Made by a program: the position numbers and the translations under genes. Below the pieces are notes generated by a model. It ran no database searches and was not told the DNA's origin. It was given only the letters and a program-made list of their open reading frames with translations. A DNA stretch of 64,000 bases from Candidatus Coprousia avicola. Lineage in GTDB: Bacteria; Actinomycetota; Coriobacteriia; Coriobacteriales; Coriobacteriaceae. Each line of letters begins with the position of its first letter. Position 1 is the stretch's first letter. Positions 46,514 to 54,682 of this stretch are shown in pieces. The stretch spans positions 27,885 to 91,884 of the forward strand of contig DVMF01000041.1 of assembly GCA_018715125.1 (NCBI GenBank), in the 5' to 3' direction.

Positions 46514-46619
46514 GGCTTACCCTTTCTATTCAAAGGGGTGAGGAACCCTCCTGGGAACCCCACCCCGTCGATGCGATGTTCTCTTCCCGCGCGCATCGCG
46601 GGGGCTCAGGCAGCGCCGC

Positions 46620-48095
46620 TTACTTGGCAGCCTTCTTGGAGCCGAGATAGCAGCCGTCGTCGTGGTAGGTCGCGAGCGTAAAGACGAAGGCGGCGACCAT
46701 AAGGACCGCGAGGATGGCGGCGTAGGCGTACATGCAGTAGGCGTCGTTGGTCGCAGGGTCAACGAAGCTCGGGAGGCTGAAGAAGCCCATGCCGCCGTTG
46801 ATGAACTGCTTCACGCCAAAGATGCCGCAGAGCAGGCCGCCGATGGCCGAGAAGATGATGTTCTGCACGTAGATGAACTTCGTGGGGATCTGGATGCCGT
46901 AGAGCAGGGGCTCGCCTACACCGCAGAACTGAGAGACGAGACCGGGGATCGCGATGGCGCGACGGCGGGCGTCCTTGGTACGGATGGCAACCGCGAGGCA
47001 CTGACCGAGCGCGACGAAACCGCCGATGCCGGAGCCCACGAGCGGGTCATAGCCGAGCTGCGCCATGTTGTTGAGCGAGATCGGCATCATGGCCCAGTGC
47101 AGGCCGAACATAACGAGGGTGGAGAAGCCGCCGCCGATGATGAGGCAGCAGAGCGGGCCGCCGATGGTCGGGATCGCGTAGACGGAGCTCACGATGAAGG
47201 TGATGAGGCTCGTCAGGAGCGATGCCACAGGGCCGATGATGAGGTACTGGACCACAACCATGACGGCGAACACGATGACCGGCGTCGCGAAGTTGCGGAT
47301 GAGCTCCGGCAGGCTGCGACGCAGGGTGCGCTCGAGCTTGGAGGCGAAGTACGTCGTGATGATGATGGGGAACACGCTCATGGTATAGCCCGACAGCGGG
47401 TAGATGATGGGGATACCGAAGAACGTGGAGTAGTAGCTCATCTCAAACGCGCTGCCCGCGAAGAGCGTGCCGAGCGCCTCGCCCGACGAGGGCAGGGCGA
47501 CGAGCGCCGGATAGAGGTATGCGGCGCCGAGCACCATGCCGGTCAGCTCGTTGCAGCGGAAGTGCTTGGAGGCCGTGTAACCGAGGATAATCGGCAAGAA
47601 GTAGAAGAATCCATCGCCCAGGCCGTAGAACAGCTGGTAGGCGCCGTCCGTAGTCGCCAAGAGACCGAGGGAGGCGCAGAACGCCACAAGGCCCTTGATC
47701 ATACCGGCGGCCGCCATGGGCATAAGCACCGGGCCCATGACACCGGAGATGGTGCTCATAAGCGCCGCAAGCGGGCCCTTCTTCTCACCGCCGTCGGCAG
47801 CGGCGGCATCGTCCTCGTCGGCGTCGACCTCACCGAGACCCGGCACCTTGAACTCGCCGAGCAGCTCCTCGTACAGGTCATCGACCTTGGCGCCCACTAC
47901 TACCTGATACTGACCGCCGGCCTGCATCACCTGGATGACGCCGTCGAGACCCTCGAGCACCTCCTCATCAGCCTTGCCCTCATCCTTCAGGCGAAAGCGC
48001 AGACGCGTGATGCAGTGCGTCAAACTCTCGACATTTGCGAGTCCGCCGACGTGTTCCAGAATGTCGGCAGCGAGATCATGGTACTTTCCAGCCAT
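46620..48095 (-). CDS. PTS permease, EIIBC, glucose/sucrose superfamily (third copy)
   Basis: A 491-residue permease: EIIB domain with Cys28 in HCITRLRF, a charged linker (about 90-110), and EIIC with FCGVGEPLLYG. Compared with the other two permeases it is divergent, closer in feel to the sucrose/trehalose/N-acetylmuramic acid branch. No EIIA domain. The ATG at 48095 has GGGGAG upstream. Transcribed away from an AraC gene and followed by the GH78 gene, it probably imports a rhamnose-containing disaccharide such as a rutinose-type glycoside; the substrate is inference. Confidence 0.9.
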   Translation of the reverse strand: MAGKYHDLAADILEHVGGLANVESLTHCITRLRFRLKDEGKADEEVLEGLDGVIQVMQAGGQYQVVVGAKVDDLYEELLGEFKVPGLGEVDADEDDAAAADGGEKKGPLAALMSTISGVMGPVLMPMAAAGMIKGLVAFCASLGLLATTDGAYQLFYGLGDGFFYFLPIILGYTASKHFRCNELTGMVLGAAYLYPALVALPSSGEALGTLFAGSAFEMSYYSTFFGIPIIYPLSGYTMSVFPIIITTYFASKLERTLRRSLPELIRNFATPVIVFAVMVVVQYLIIGPVASLLTSLITFIVSSVYAIPTIGGPLCCLIIGGGFSTLVMFGLHWAMMPISLNNMAQLGYDPLVGSGIGGFVALGQCLAVAIRTKDARRRAIAIPGLVSQFCGVGEPLLYGIQIPTKFIYVQNIIFSAIGGLLCGIFGVKQFINGGMGFFSLPSFVDPATNDAYCMYAYAAILAVLMVAAFVFTLATYHDDGCYLGSKKAAK

Positions 48096-48244
48096 GTTCT
48101 CTCCCCTTCTCTTAGCACCTTTTCCTCTCACATGCCCCTTGGGTGCAAGAGACATGAGATTACCTTGTTGCTAACCGTATCTTATGTGACATACTCACTA
48201 TATAGGTGCCATTTGACCTCATACAATGTCATTACTATACTTAG

Positions 48245-48283
48245 TGACTATCATTATCTTGTTCGCTCAAATAATGATAGTCA
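48245..48283. promoter_or_regulatory. 13-bp inverted repeat in the divergent PTS/AraC promoter region
   Basis: TGACTATCATTAT (48245-48257) and ATAATGATAGTCA (48271-48283) are perfect inverses with a 13-base spacer, ending 22 bases before the AraC start codon. Centre-to-centre spacing of 26 bases means both half-sites face the same side of the helix in about 2.5 turns. It is a good candidate AraC binding site. The surrounding 210 bases are strikingly AT-rich. Confidence 0.65.
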
Positions 48284-48305
48284 TTGCATGAGGAAGGATA
48301 GTCTC

Positions 48306-49289
48306 ATGAAGCCTGGGGACCTCGCACGCGCGCTCGACGATGTCATCTGTCGCGAGGAAAATCACACCTATGAGGAGATCGTCGAGCACCTTAACGAGAA
48401 ATACGACCTGATCTCCCACCATGGCCGCGAGGTCTATCTCTTCACCAACGAGCGCAGCTTCGGTAACAAGAAGCACATCGCGTCGTTCCACATCGGCCCC
48501 TCCGGGGCCATACCCGAGCATATCTACCAGTATGTCCTGCTCACCTACTGCTACCGCGGCGTCTTCCCCATGACGCTCGACGGCACACCCGTAACCCTGC
48601 ATGAGGGCGACTGCCTTATCGCCGACAGGCACTGCCCGCATGCCGTTGACGAGCTCGCACCCGGCAACCTCGCCGTCAATATCGTGCTAAACGACCGTTT
48701 CTTTGAGAAGCGGATGCTCGCCGACCTCAACCGCCTCGGCTCGAGCTTTGGCCTTGCGCTCGCGACGCACGGTGCGGACCACGCCGGATGGCGCGTTTAC
48801 CACGCAACGGACGCGCTCAGCCGCTCCTGCATAGACCTCCTGCTCTGCGAGCATCTCGACGATCACGTGGGGTCAGACGATATCATCGACGACCTCTGCG
48901 CCGCCCTCATCACCCATCTCATCAGGTCGAACGAACCCGACATCGCCTCGCAGGAGAGTATCAAAAAAGATTCGGAGCTCGTGGGGCGCATACACGAATA
49001 TGTGGCGCAGCACTACCGAGAGGGGCGCTTGAGCGCCCTTGCCGATGAACTCGGCTACGACACGTCCTACTTGAGCGCCTACATCAAACGCGAAACGGCG
49101 CGCACGTTCAAGCAACTCGTCAACGAGGAGCGCATGCGCCACGCGATCCGCATGCTCCGAAACTCCCAGGAGCCCATCTACAAAATCGCCCAGAACGTCG
49201 GGATTTCCAACCTCACGCAGTTCTATCGGCGTTTCCACGAGTATGCGGGGATGACCCCTCAGGAATATAGAACCTCCCCGCTGCGATAA
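48306..49289 (+). CDS. AraC-family regulator of the PTS/GH78 rhamnoside genes
   Basis: A 327-residue regulator. The N-terminal sensing cupin (about 50-180) has HIYQYVLLTYCYRG and EGDCLIADRHCPHAV, much like the regulator at 38999. Two HTH motifs are at about 225-325 (LADELGYDTSYLSAYIKRE and KIAQNVGISNLTQFYRRFH). AGGAAGGA eight bases before 48306 fixes this start over an ATG at 48288. Divergent from the PTS gene and next to a 13-bp palindrome; likely an activator responding to a rhamnoside or rhamnose. Confidence 0.92.
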   Translation: MKPGDLARALDDVICREENHTYEEIVEHLNEKYDLISHHGREVYLFTNERSFGNKKHIASFHIGPSGAIPEHIYQYVLLTYCYRGVFPMTLDGTPVTLHEGDCLIADRHCPHAVDELAPGNLAVNIVLNDRFFEKRMLADLNRLGSSFGLALATHGADHAGWRVYHATDALSRSCIDLLLCEHLDDHVGSDDIIDDLCAALITHLIRSNEPDIASQESIKKDSELVGRIHEYVAQHYREGRLSALADELGYDTSYLSAYIKRETARTFKQLVNEERMRHAIRMLRNSQEPIYKIAQNVGISNLTQFYRRFHEYAGMTPQEYRTSPLR

Positions 49290-49332
49290 TGGTGCAAAGC
49301 GCATGCGGCATAGAGGAAGCGGCTTAATACCA

Positions 49333-49360
49333 AAGACCCCCGCCGGACGGCAGGGGTCTT
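49333..49360. terminator. Bidirectional terminator between AraC gene and rhaD
   Basis: AAGACCCC (49333-49340) pairs with GGGGTCTT (49353-49360); the inner GCCGGACGGC extends the stem. It lies between converging genes. On the minus strand a short TTTGG follows; on the plus strand there is no U-tract. Confidence 0.6.
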
Positions 49361-49412
49361 AGTACTGGCTTGAGCAGAGCGGCGGCGCGTCGCTGTCACG
49401 ACGGCTGCCCGG

Positions 49413-50240
49413 CTAGTCCAAAAACGCCTCGTTGAGCTTCACGCCGAAGTCACGGGCGATGGCGCGCAGGCTGTCGTCCTCGATGGTCTGCAGGATGGGC
49501 CGACCGGTCGAGAGCACCTTCACGTAAATCTCAGCGCTCTTCTCGATGGTGTGCGCGAGGCCAAACGTCGTGTCGAAATCCGGACCCGACGCGAAGAGGC
49601 CGTGCTGCGACCAGACCGCCGCCTGATAGGTCTCCATGAGGACGCTCGTCGCCTTGGCGATGTCGACCCCGCCGGGAACCATCCACGGCACCACGCCCAC
49701 GCCCTCGGGGAAGACGACCGGGCACTCCGTGGCGCTCTGCCAAAGCGGGCGGGTGAAGTCGCGGTCCGTAAGCGGCAGCACATAGGTGAGCGCGATCACG
49801 TTGGTCGCGTGGCAGTGGTAGATCACGCGGTTGGCACCGTCGGTCACGCGCTTGCGCACGCTGTGGTTCATAAAGTGGGTCGGAAACTCGCTCGTGGGCA
49901 CGGCGCCGTCCTCGAGGCCCCACACGATGCGCCAGGCGCTGCCCGCCTCGTTGATCTCGACGATGCCGATATTCTTCGCGGGTGCGAGCGGGACGTTGCG
50001 GAAATACTTGCCCGAGCCGGTGGTGATGAAGTATTCACCGGCGAGGTTCTCGCAGGTGACGCCCATCTCGTGCCACTCGCGGGGCTCCTCGGTAAACGCC
50101 GGGCGCGCCGCCTCGACATCGCCCTCGGTCATACGGTAGGTGAGGTTGCCGCCGTTGCGCTCGTGCCAGCCCTGCAGCCAGCCGTCCTCGCACATGCGGA
50201 TAAAGCCCTCAAGCGCCGGCGTCTTCAGAATGTCCGTCAT
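49413..50240 (-). CDS. rhaD: L-rhamnulose-1-phosphate aldolase RhaD
   Basis: A 275-residue class II aldolase, same length as the E. coli enzyme (274). Zinc ligands His142, His144 and His213 and the catalytic Glu118 match E. coli positions offset by one; ITTGSGKYFRNV is the phosphate-binding segment. It cleaves rhamnulose 1-phosphate to dihydroxyacetone phosphate and L-lactaldehyde in the cytoplasm. It is the third gene of the rhaB-isomerase-rhaD run on the minus strand, with 145 bases to the isomerase gene containing a palindromic repeat. Confidence 0.96.
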   Translation of the reverse strand: MTDILKTPALEGFIRMCEDGWLQGWHERNGGNLTYRMTEGDVEAARPAFTEEPREWHEMGVTCENLAGEYFITTGSGKYFRNVPLAPAKNIGIVEINEAGSAWRIVWGLEDGAVPTSEFPTHFMNHSVRKRVTDGANRVIYHCHATNVIALTYVLPLTDRDFTRPLWQSATECPVVFPEGVGVVPWMVPGGVDIAKATSVLMETYQAAVWSQHGLFASGPDFDTTFGLAHTIEKSAEIYVKVLSTGRPILQTIEDDSLRAIARDFGVKLNEAFLD

Positions 50241-50295
50241 GGTTGTTCCTCTCTTCTGGTCTCTTGTCTATAGGGATGGATGGGACCCGCTCCCC

Positions 50296-50370
50296 TGATG
50301 ACTTTTGGTGATGACTTTTGGGACGGGGTCGTTTTGAGGAAAATGACCTGTAACGACCCCGTCCCCAAAT
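50296..50370. repeat. Palindromic and direct-repeat element between isomerase gene and rhaD
   Basis: Two direct copies of TGATGACTTTTGG (50296-50308, 50309-50321) precede a perfect 14-bp inverted repeat GGGACGGGGTCGTT / AACGACCCCGTCCC (50320-50333 with 50352-50365). It looks like an interspersed REP-type element and could form a stable hairpin in the rha mRNA. No second copy is in this window. Confidence 0.7.
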
Positions 50371-50385
50371 GACCCAAATGAACTA

Positions 50386-51852
50386 TTACCGGCAGACGAC
50401 CTCGACGGGCACGTCCAGAATCTTCGCGACCTTGAGAATCGTATCCGTATGGCTGCCGAGAGCCGCCGCCATGTGGTGCGTGGGGCCGGTCTCGTTCCAG
50501 CGGTTCATAAACGCACGCGCGCCGATCGAGAACTTCATGCGCATGTTGGTGTCACCGAACGTGAAGATCGGGCCCTCGACGTTCTCTCCCTCTGCCACCA
50601 CAAATTTAAAATGACCGTCGCCGTCCTGCGTGATACCGAGGAACGTCACCGTACCGAGCCCCGGATAGAATTGCGTGAGGTAACCGCCGCCGGTCTTGCC
50701 GTGAAACACCGGCACCACCTTGAGGGTGGGCTTGCGCGCGGTGGAGATCGCCGCATCGCCGGAACCCGAATGCCCGATGATGACGATGTCCTCGGGGAAA
50801 TCGATGGAATACATCTCCGAGAGCTGCCCCGTGCCGGCGATGGTCTTCAAGATGCTCATGGCAACGGCGACCTTCATGTCGCCCTCGACCGCACAGGCCG
50901 TCCCCTGCTTGATGAGCATCGAGAACGCGGGGATGAGCATGGAGTCCAGGACGCCGGCCTGTCCCTGCGCAAAGCCGTCGTAATGGCTTGCCACCAGACC
51001 GATCTCCTCGTCTTTGACCCACCGCTCGAACGCGAGCACGTAGCGCGCCATCTCCTGGATGGGCTCGTCTGAGACGCTGGCGCCGCCCTCGACATCAAAG
51101 GTGTTCAAGATATCGGCCGCTTTGGCGTCGATGGCAGCCTGGTCGTTCACGTCGTCGGCGATGGCCCACATCTTCTCCCAGTCGAACTGCTTGGTGTAGA
51201 GTCCGAGACGGTTGTAGAGGTTGGTCTCGTCGATGTAGAGGTCCATCATACCCGGGTAGGGACGCCCAATCTGGGCGATGTTGGTGCGGCGCAGACGGCG
51301 GCGCACCTGCGCGGCGCGGCACCATGCGTCGATCTCGCGCGCGACCTCCGGGTCGCCGCCCTCGACCACGCCGGTGATGACGGCATGGCGCTTGCCCGCC
51401 CGGTTGAGGTCCGCCACAACCTCGCCCGGGGCGCCGCACGCGTAGAGGTCGCCCAGCCAGGTGGGGATATCGGTCGCGGCGTAGTCGGGCTGCGCCCTCT
51501 TCTGCACGTTCACCACCACCACGGGCACGTTGAGGTCGCGCACCGCGGGCAGAACGTTGTAGGACGTGGCATAGGTGAGCATCTGAAGGATGACGAGGTC
51601 GACGTCGGCGGCGCGGAACATATCGCCCGCCTCCTGGGCCTGCTCCTTGGTGGTCACCATGCCGCCGTCGATAAGGTCGACCGTCGTCGGCAGCGTTGCC
51701 TTGAACGCGGCGTACTGCTGCTCGAAATTGGGGACGAGCTCGGGAAACTGCGGCAGGTACGCGCCGAGCGCGATGGAGAACACACCGATCTTGGCGCGGG
51801 TCTCCACCAGCGGCGCGAGGGGTGCTGCTGCGCTGTGCGGGGTTGCGGACAT
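50386..51852 (-). CDS. FucI/AraA-type sugar isomerase, predicted L-rhamnose isomerase substitute
   Basis: A 488-residue protein of the L-fucose/L-arabinose isomerase superfamily: N-terminal Rossmann-like domain (IGVFSIALGAYLPQFP, DLVILQMLTYATSYN), middle segment EEIGLVASHYDGFAQ, C-terminal part with CAVEGDMKVAVAMSIL (Glu is a likely metal ligand) and THHMAAALGSH (His ligand). It has no resemblance to the RhaA family. It sits between rhamnulokinase (44 bases upstream) and rhaD on one strand, where an isomerase for L-rhamnose to L-rhamnulose is required, and no rhaA gene is in the window. The ATG at 51852 has GAGG six bases upstream. Automated pipelines may call it L-arabinose or L-fucose isomerase. 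Confidence 0.82.
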   Translation of the reverse strand: MSATPHSAAAPLAPLVETRAKIGVFSIALGAYLPQFPELVPNFEQQYAAFKATLPTTVDLIDGGMVTTKEQAQEAGDMFRAADVDLVILQMLTYATSYNVLPAVRDLNVPVVVVNVQKRAQPDYAATDIPTWLGDLYACGAPGEVVADLNRAGKRHAVITGVVEGGDPEVAREIDAWCRAAQVRRRLRRTNIAQIGRPYPGMMDLYIDETNLYNRLGLYTKQFDWEKMWAIADDVNDQAAIDAKAADILNTFDVEGGASVSDEPIQEMARYVLAFERWVKDEEIGLVASHYDGFAQGQAGVLDSMLIPAFSMLIKQGTACAVEGDMKVAVAMSILKTIAGTGQLSEMYSIDFPEDIVIIGHSGSGDAAISTARKPTLKVVPVFHGKTGGGYLTQFYPGLGTVTFLGITQDGDGHFKFVVAEGENVEGPIFTFGDTNMRMKFSIGARAFMNRWNETGPTHHMAAALGSHTDTILKVAKILDVPVEVVCR

Positions 51853-51895
51853 CGTTTTCCTCATTTCTGGTCGTCAGGTTGCTGGTCCGGGCGCG

Positions 51896-53326
51896 TTACC
51901 GCGCGGGCTCGATACGGCGCACGTCGAAGCTGCGCGCCACGCAGGCGCGCGCCTCAGAGAGGTCGGCGAACTCGCCGGCGGCGATCATCTGCGCCATTAG
52001 GTTGCCGAGGGCGGTGCCCTCGGTGGGCCCGGCAAAGACGGGGATGCCGCAGGCGTTGGCGGTCGCCTGGTTCATATAGCGGTTCTGGCTGCCGCCGCCC
52101 ACGATGTTGATACAGGTGCGCGGCGTGCCCGTGAGCTCGCCGAGCTCGATGACGGTACGGGCGTAGTCGGCCGCCAGCGCATCGTAGATGCAGCGCACGA
52201 GCTCACCCGGCGTCTCCGGCACGGGCCCACCCGCCTCGCGACATGCGGCGCGAACCTCCTCGACCATCGATGCCGGCGCGAGGAAGCGGTCGGCGTCCAC
52301 GTCGAGCACGGGGAAGTCGCCACGCGCGGCGAAGGCCTCGTCGATAAGCGTATCGAAGCTCGGCAGCTTGCCGTCGTCACGCGGCCCGAGCTCGCGGCGG
52401 ACGCTCTGCACCATCCACATACCCATGATGTTCTTGAGGTAACGGTAGGTACCGTACGCGCCGCCCTCGTTGGTGAAGTTGGCCTGCGCGCTCGCTGCGC
52501 CCGTCAGGGGCTCGGTGTTCTCGCAGCCGAGCAGGCTCCACGTGCCGCTGGAGAGATAGGCGGCGGCAGGGTCGGACGCGGGCACGGCAAGCCACGCCGA
52601 ACCGGTATCGTGCGTCGCAGGGAGCACGACCCGGCAATCGAAGCCCACGCGCTCGCGTATGGCGGGCGCGAGGCGACCGAGCTCATGCCCCGGCTCGCTG
52701 ATGGGCGGGAAGATTGCGCGCGGCAGGCCCAGGCGCGCGATGAGCTCGTCATCCCACGTGCGCGTGCGCGCGTCCACGAGCGCCGTCGTCGAAGCGTTGG
52801 TGTACTCGTTGGCGACCTCGCCCGTCAGGACGTAACCCAGGTAGTCGGGAACCATGAGGAACGTCTTGGCGCGCTCGAGCTCCTCGGGGTGCTCGTGCTT
52901 GTGCGCCACGAGCTGATAGGCGGTGTTGAAGCGCTGGAACTGGATGCCCGTGCGCTCGTAATGCTCCGCGAATGTGACGGTGCCCGTGCGCTCGAGCTCT
53001 TCGCGGATGCCCTCCGTGCGCCCGTCACGATAGGCGACCGCATCGCCGATGCGCTTGCCCTCCTCGTCGAGCAGCACATAGTCGACCGCCCACGTGTCGA
53101 TGCCCACCGTGTCGGGCGTCAGGCCCTGCTCGTGCGCAGCGGCGAGCCCCTGGATCACGTTCTCGGCGAGCGCATCGATATCCCAGCAGAGATGCCCGTT
53201 CTTCTCGACGAGCGTGTTGTCGAAGCGGTATACCTCGGTCAGCCGGATCTTGCCGTCTACCACCTCGCCCACGATATGACGCCCGCTTGAGGCGCCGATG
53301 TCAACTGCTACGTGACGCATTCCCAT
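51896..53326 (-). CDS. rhaB: Rhamnulokinase RhaB
   Basis: A 476-residue FGGY kinase. AVDIGASSGRHIVG near the N-terminus, VDYVLLDEEG, PATHDTGSAWLAVP with the catalytic aspartate, SSGTWSLLGCE and NIVGGGSQNRYMNQ are typical of RhaB. It phosphorylates L-rhamnulose at O-1. The ATG at 53326 is five bases from GGAGG; a second ATG at 53320 is also possible. It is the first gene of the rhaB-isomerase-rhaD operon and is divergent from an AraC gene. Confidence 0.95.
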   Translation of the reverse strand: MGMRHVAVDIGASSGRHIVGEVVDGKIRLTEVYRFDNTLVEKNGHLCWDIDALAENVIQGLAAAHEQGLTPDTVGIDTWAVDYVLLDEEGKRIGDAVAYRDGRTEGIREELERTGTVTFAEHYERTGIQFQRFNTAYQLVAHKHEHPEELERAKTFLMVPDYLGYVLTGEVANEYTNASTTALVDARTRTWDDELIARLGLPRAIFPPISEPGHELGRLAPAIRERVGFDCRVVLPATHDTGSAWLAVPASDPAAAYLSSGTWSLLGCENTEPLTGAASAQANFTNEGGAYGTYRYLKNIMGMWMVQSVRRELGPRDDGKLPSFDTLIDEAFAARGDFPVLDVDADRFLAPASMVEEVRAACREAGGPVPETPGELVRCIYDALAADYARTVIELGELTGTPRTCINIVGGGSQNRYMNQATANACGIPVFAGPTEGTALGNLMAQMIAAGEFADLSEARACVARSFDVRRIEPAR

Positions 53327-53505
53327 ACCGCCCTCCTCTATGCGCCCCCCCAGACACCGGCTGCCGATACTCACGCACCGCCTGCCAGCCCGCCATCCAC
53401 TCCGGAGCGCAACCTTGTATGCTTGCAGTATATTTTTGGAGAAGAATACGCTCCATACTCATTATTCGCTTTGTCGCTTCGAGATATCGCACACAGGGGG
53501 TAGTC

Positions 53506-54375
53506 ATGCTGACCTATAAGCTCGACGTGGAGGAACGCAGCACGTGGATCCGCACCACCCCCGGAGAGCACGAGCTCGCCCAGCCTTTCTGGGCGACGGA
53601 GGAAGGGGCGTTCTACGCCCATCGCGAGTTTTTTACCGAGCGCACCGAAAAGGACAGCTACGAGCTCTTTTACACCTTCGATGGCGAGGGCACGCTCGAG
53701 CAGAACGGCCGCACCGTCACGCTGCGCCCCGGCTCCGCCCTGCTGATCGACTGCCGCACCCCGCAGCGCTACCGCACGCGCGCAGGCGCCGAGCGCTGGT
53801 ACCATCTGTGGGCGCACATCGACGGCCCCGGCGTCGCCGCCATGGCCGCCACGCTCGACGTGGGCACGCCGCGCCCTGTCGATCTGGCCGAGCCCGTCGC
53901 CCGACGCCAGTTTGCCGCCATCGCCACCAACTTGGAGCTGCCCGGCATCCTCCCCGCCACCGTGGTGGGCCTTGCCATCCACACGCTGCTCGCCGAGATG
54001 GTGGGCGCCGCGCAGGCGGGCTCCGAGTCCGCTCTCGGCGACGAGGCCGTGCGGCGCGCCTGCGAGCTCATCGAGCGCGCCTACGCCGAGCCCCTCACGC
54101 TCGACGACCTCGCGCGCACGGCGCAAGTGAGCAAATCCTACCTGCTCAAGCTCTTCCGCCAGAACCTCGGCACCACGCCCTACGATCATCTGCTGCGCTA
54201 TCGCATCACCCGCGCCAAGGAGCTTCTGGCCGAGACGGACTACAAGGTGGGCAAGATTGCGTCGCTGGTGGGCTTTAACAGCGAGAGCAACTTCTCGTAC
54301 CGCTTCTCGCAGATGGTGGGGCAAAGCCCCCGCGCCTATCGCGAGAGCTGCCCTGTTGCCCTGACCGCCCGCTAG
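53506..54375 (+). CDS. AraC-family regulator of the rhamnose operon
   Basis: A 289-residue regulator. The N-terminal AraC-type cupin (about 30-130) has SYELFYTFDGEGTLEQNG and RPGSALLIDCRTPQRY. The C-terminal DNA-binding domain (about 185-285) contains LDDLARTAQVSKSYLLKLFRQ and KVGKIASLVGFNSESNFSYRF in pieces. AGGGGG precedes the ATG at 53506. Divergent from rhaB with 179 bases between; by position it plays the part of RhaS/RhaR. No clear binding site was picked out in the gap. Confidence 0.92.
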   Translation: MLTYKLDVEERSTWIRTTPGEHELAQPFWATEEGAFYAHREFFTERTEKDSYELFYTFDGEGTLEQNGRTVTLRPGSALLIDCRTPQRYRTRAGAERWYHLWAHIDGPGVAAMAATLDVGTPRPVDLAEPVARRQFAAIATNLELPGILPATVVGLAIHTLLAEMVGAAQAGSESALGDEAVRRACELIERAYAEPLTLDDLARTAQVSKSYLLKLFRQNLGTTPYDHLLRYRITRAKELLAETDYKVGKIASLVGFNSESNFSYRFSQMVGQSPRAYRESCPVALTAR

Positions 54376-54418
54376 CCGCCGCAGAAATCCCCACCCGCGG
54401 TGCGCGGCACCGCCCTCC

Positions 54419-54682
54419 TTACTGGCGGCCCGCATCGCGCGCCTCGCCCTCGATCAGCTCCTCAAAGCCCTTGAGCGCTGCAAACGGTATGAACAGCCGT
54501 CCGCGCCCGCTGTCCGCGCACGGGCGACGCGGGCCGTCCCGCTCGATGCGCTTGCGTATATCCCGCAGAACGGCCGTGCGCCGCGCCCGCTCATCAGCCG
54601 GCAAGCCCGACCAGGCATCCGCCCCCGGAAGCGCGGAGAGAAGCTCTGCGCGGCGGCGCGCATCCCCGCGCCCCTCACGCAC
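54419..54682 (-). CDS. YolD-like small protein next to Y-family polymerase
   Basis: An 87-residue protein starting at a GTG that overlaps the polymerase stop codon by eight bases, so it is translationally coupled. The C-terminal part GRGRLFIPFAALKGFEELIE resembles YolD-type proteins, which accompany UmuC-like polymerases in many Gram-positive bacteria and are thought to modulate them. The N-terminal half is basic and unremarkable. An upstream TTG start is possible. Function in the SOS module is inference. Confidence 0.6.
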   Translation of the reverse strand: MREGRGDARRRAELLSALPGADAWSGLPADERARRTAVLRDIRKRIERDGPRRPCADSGRGRLFIPFAALKGFEELIEGEARDAGRQ

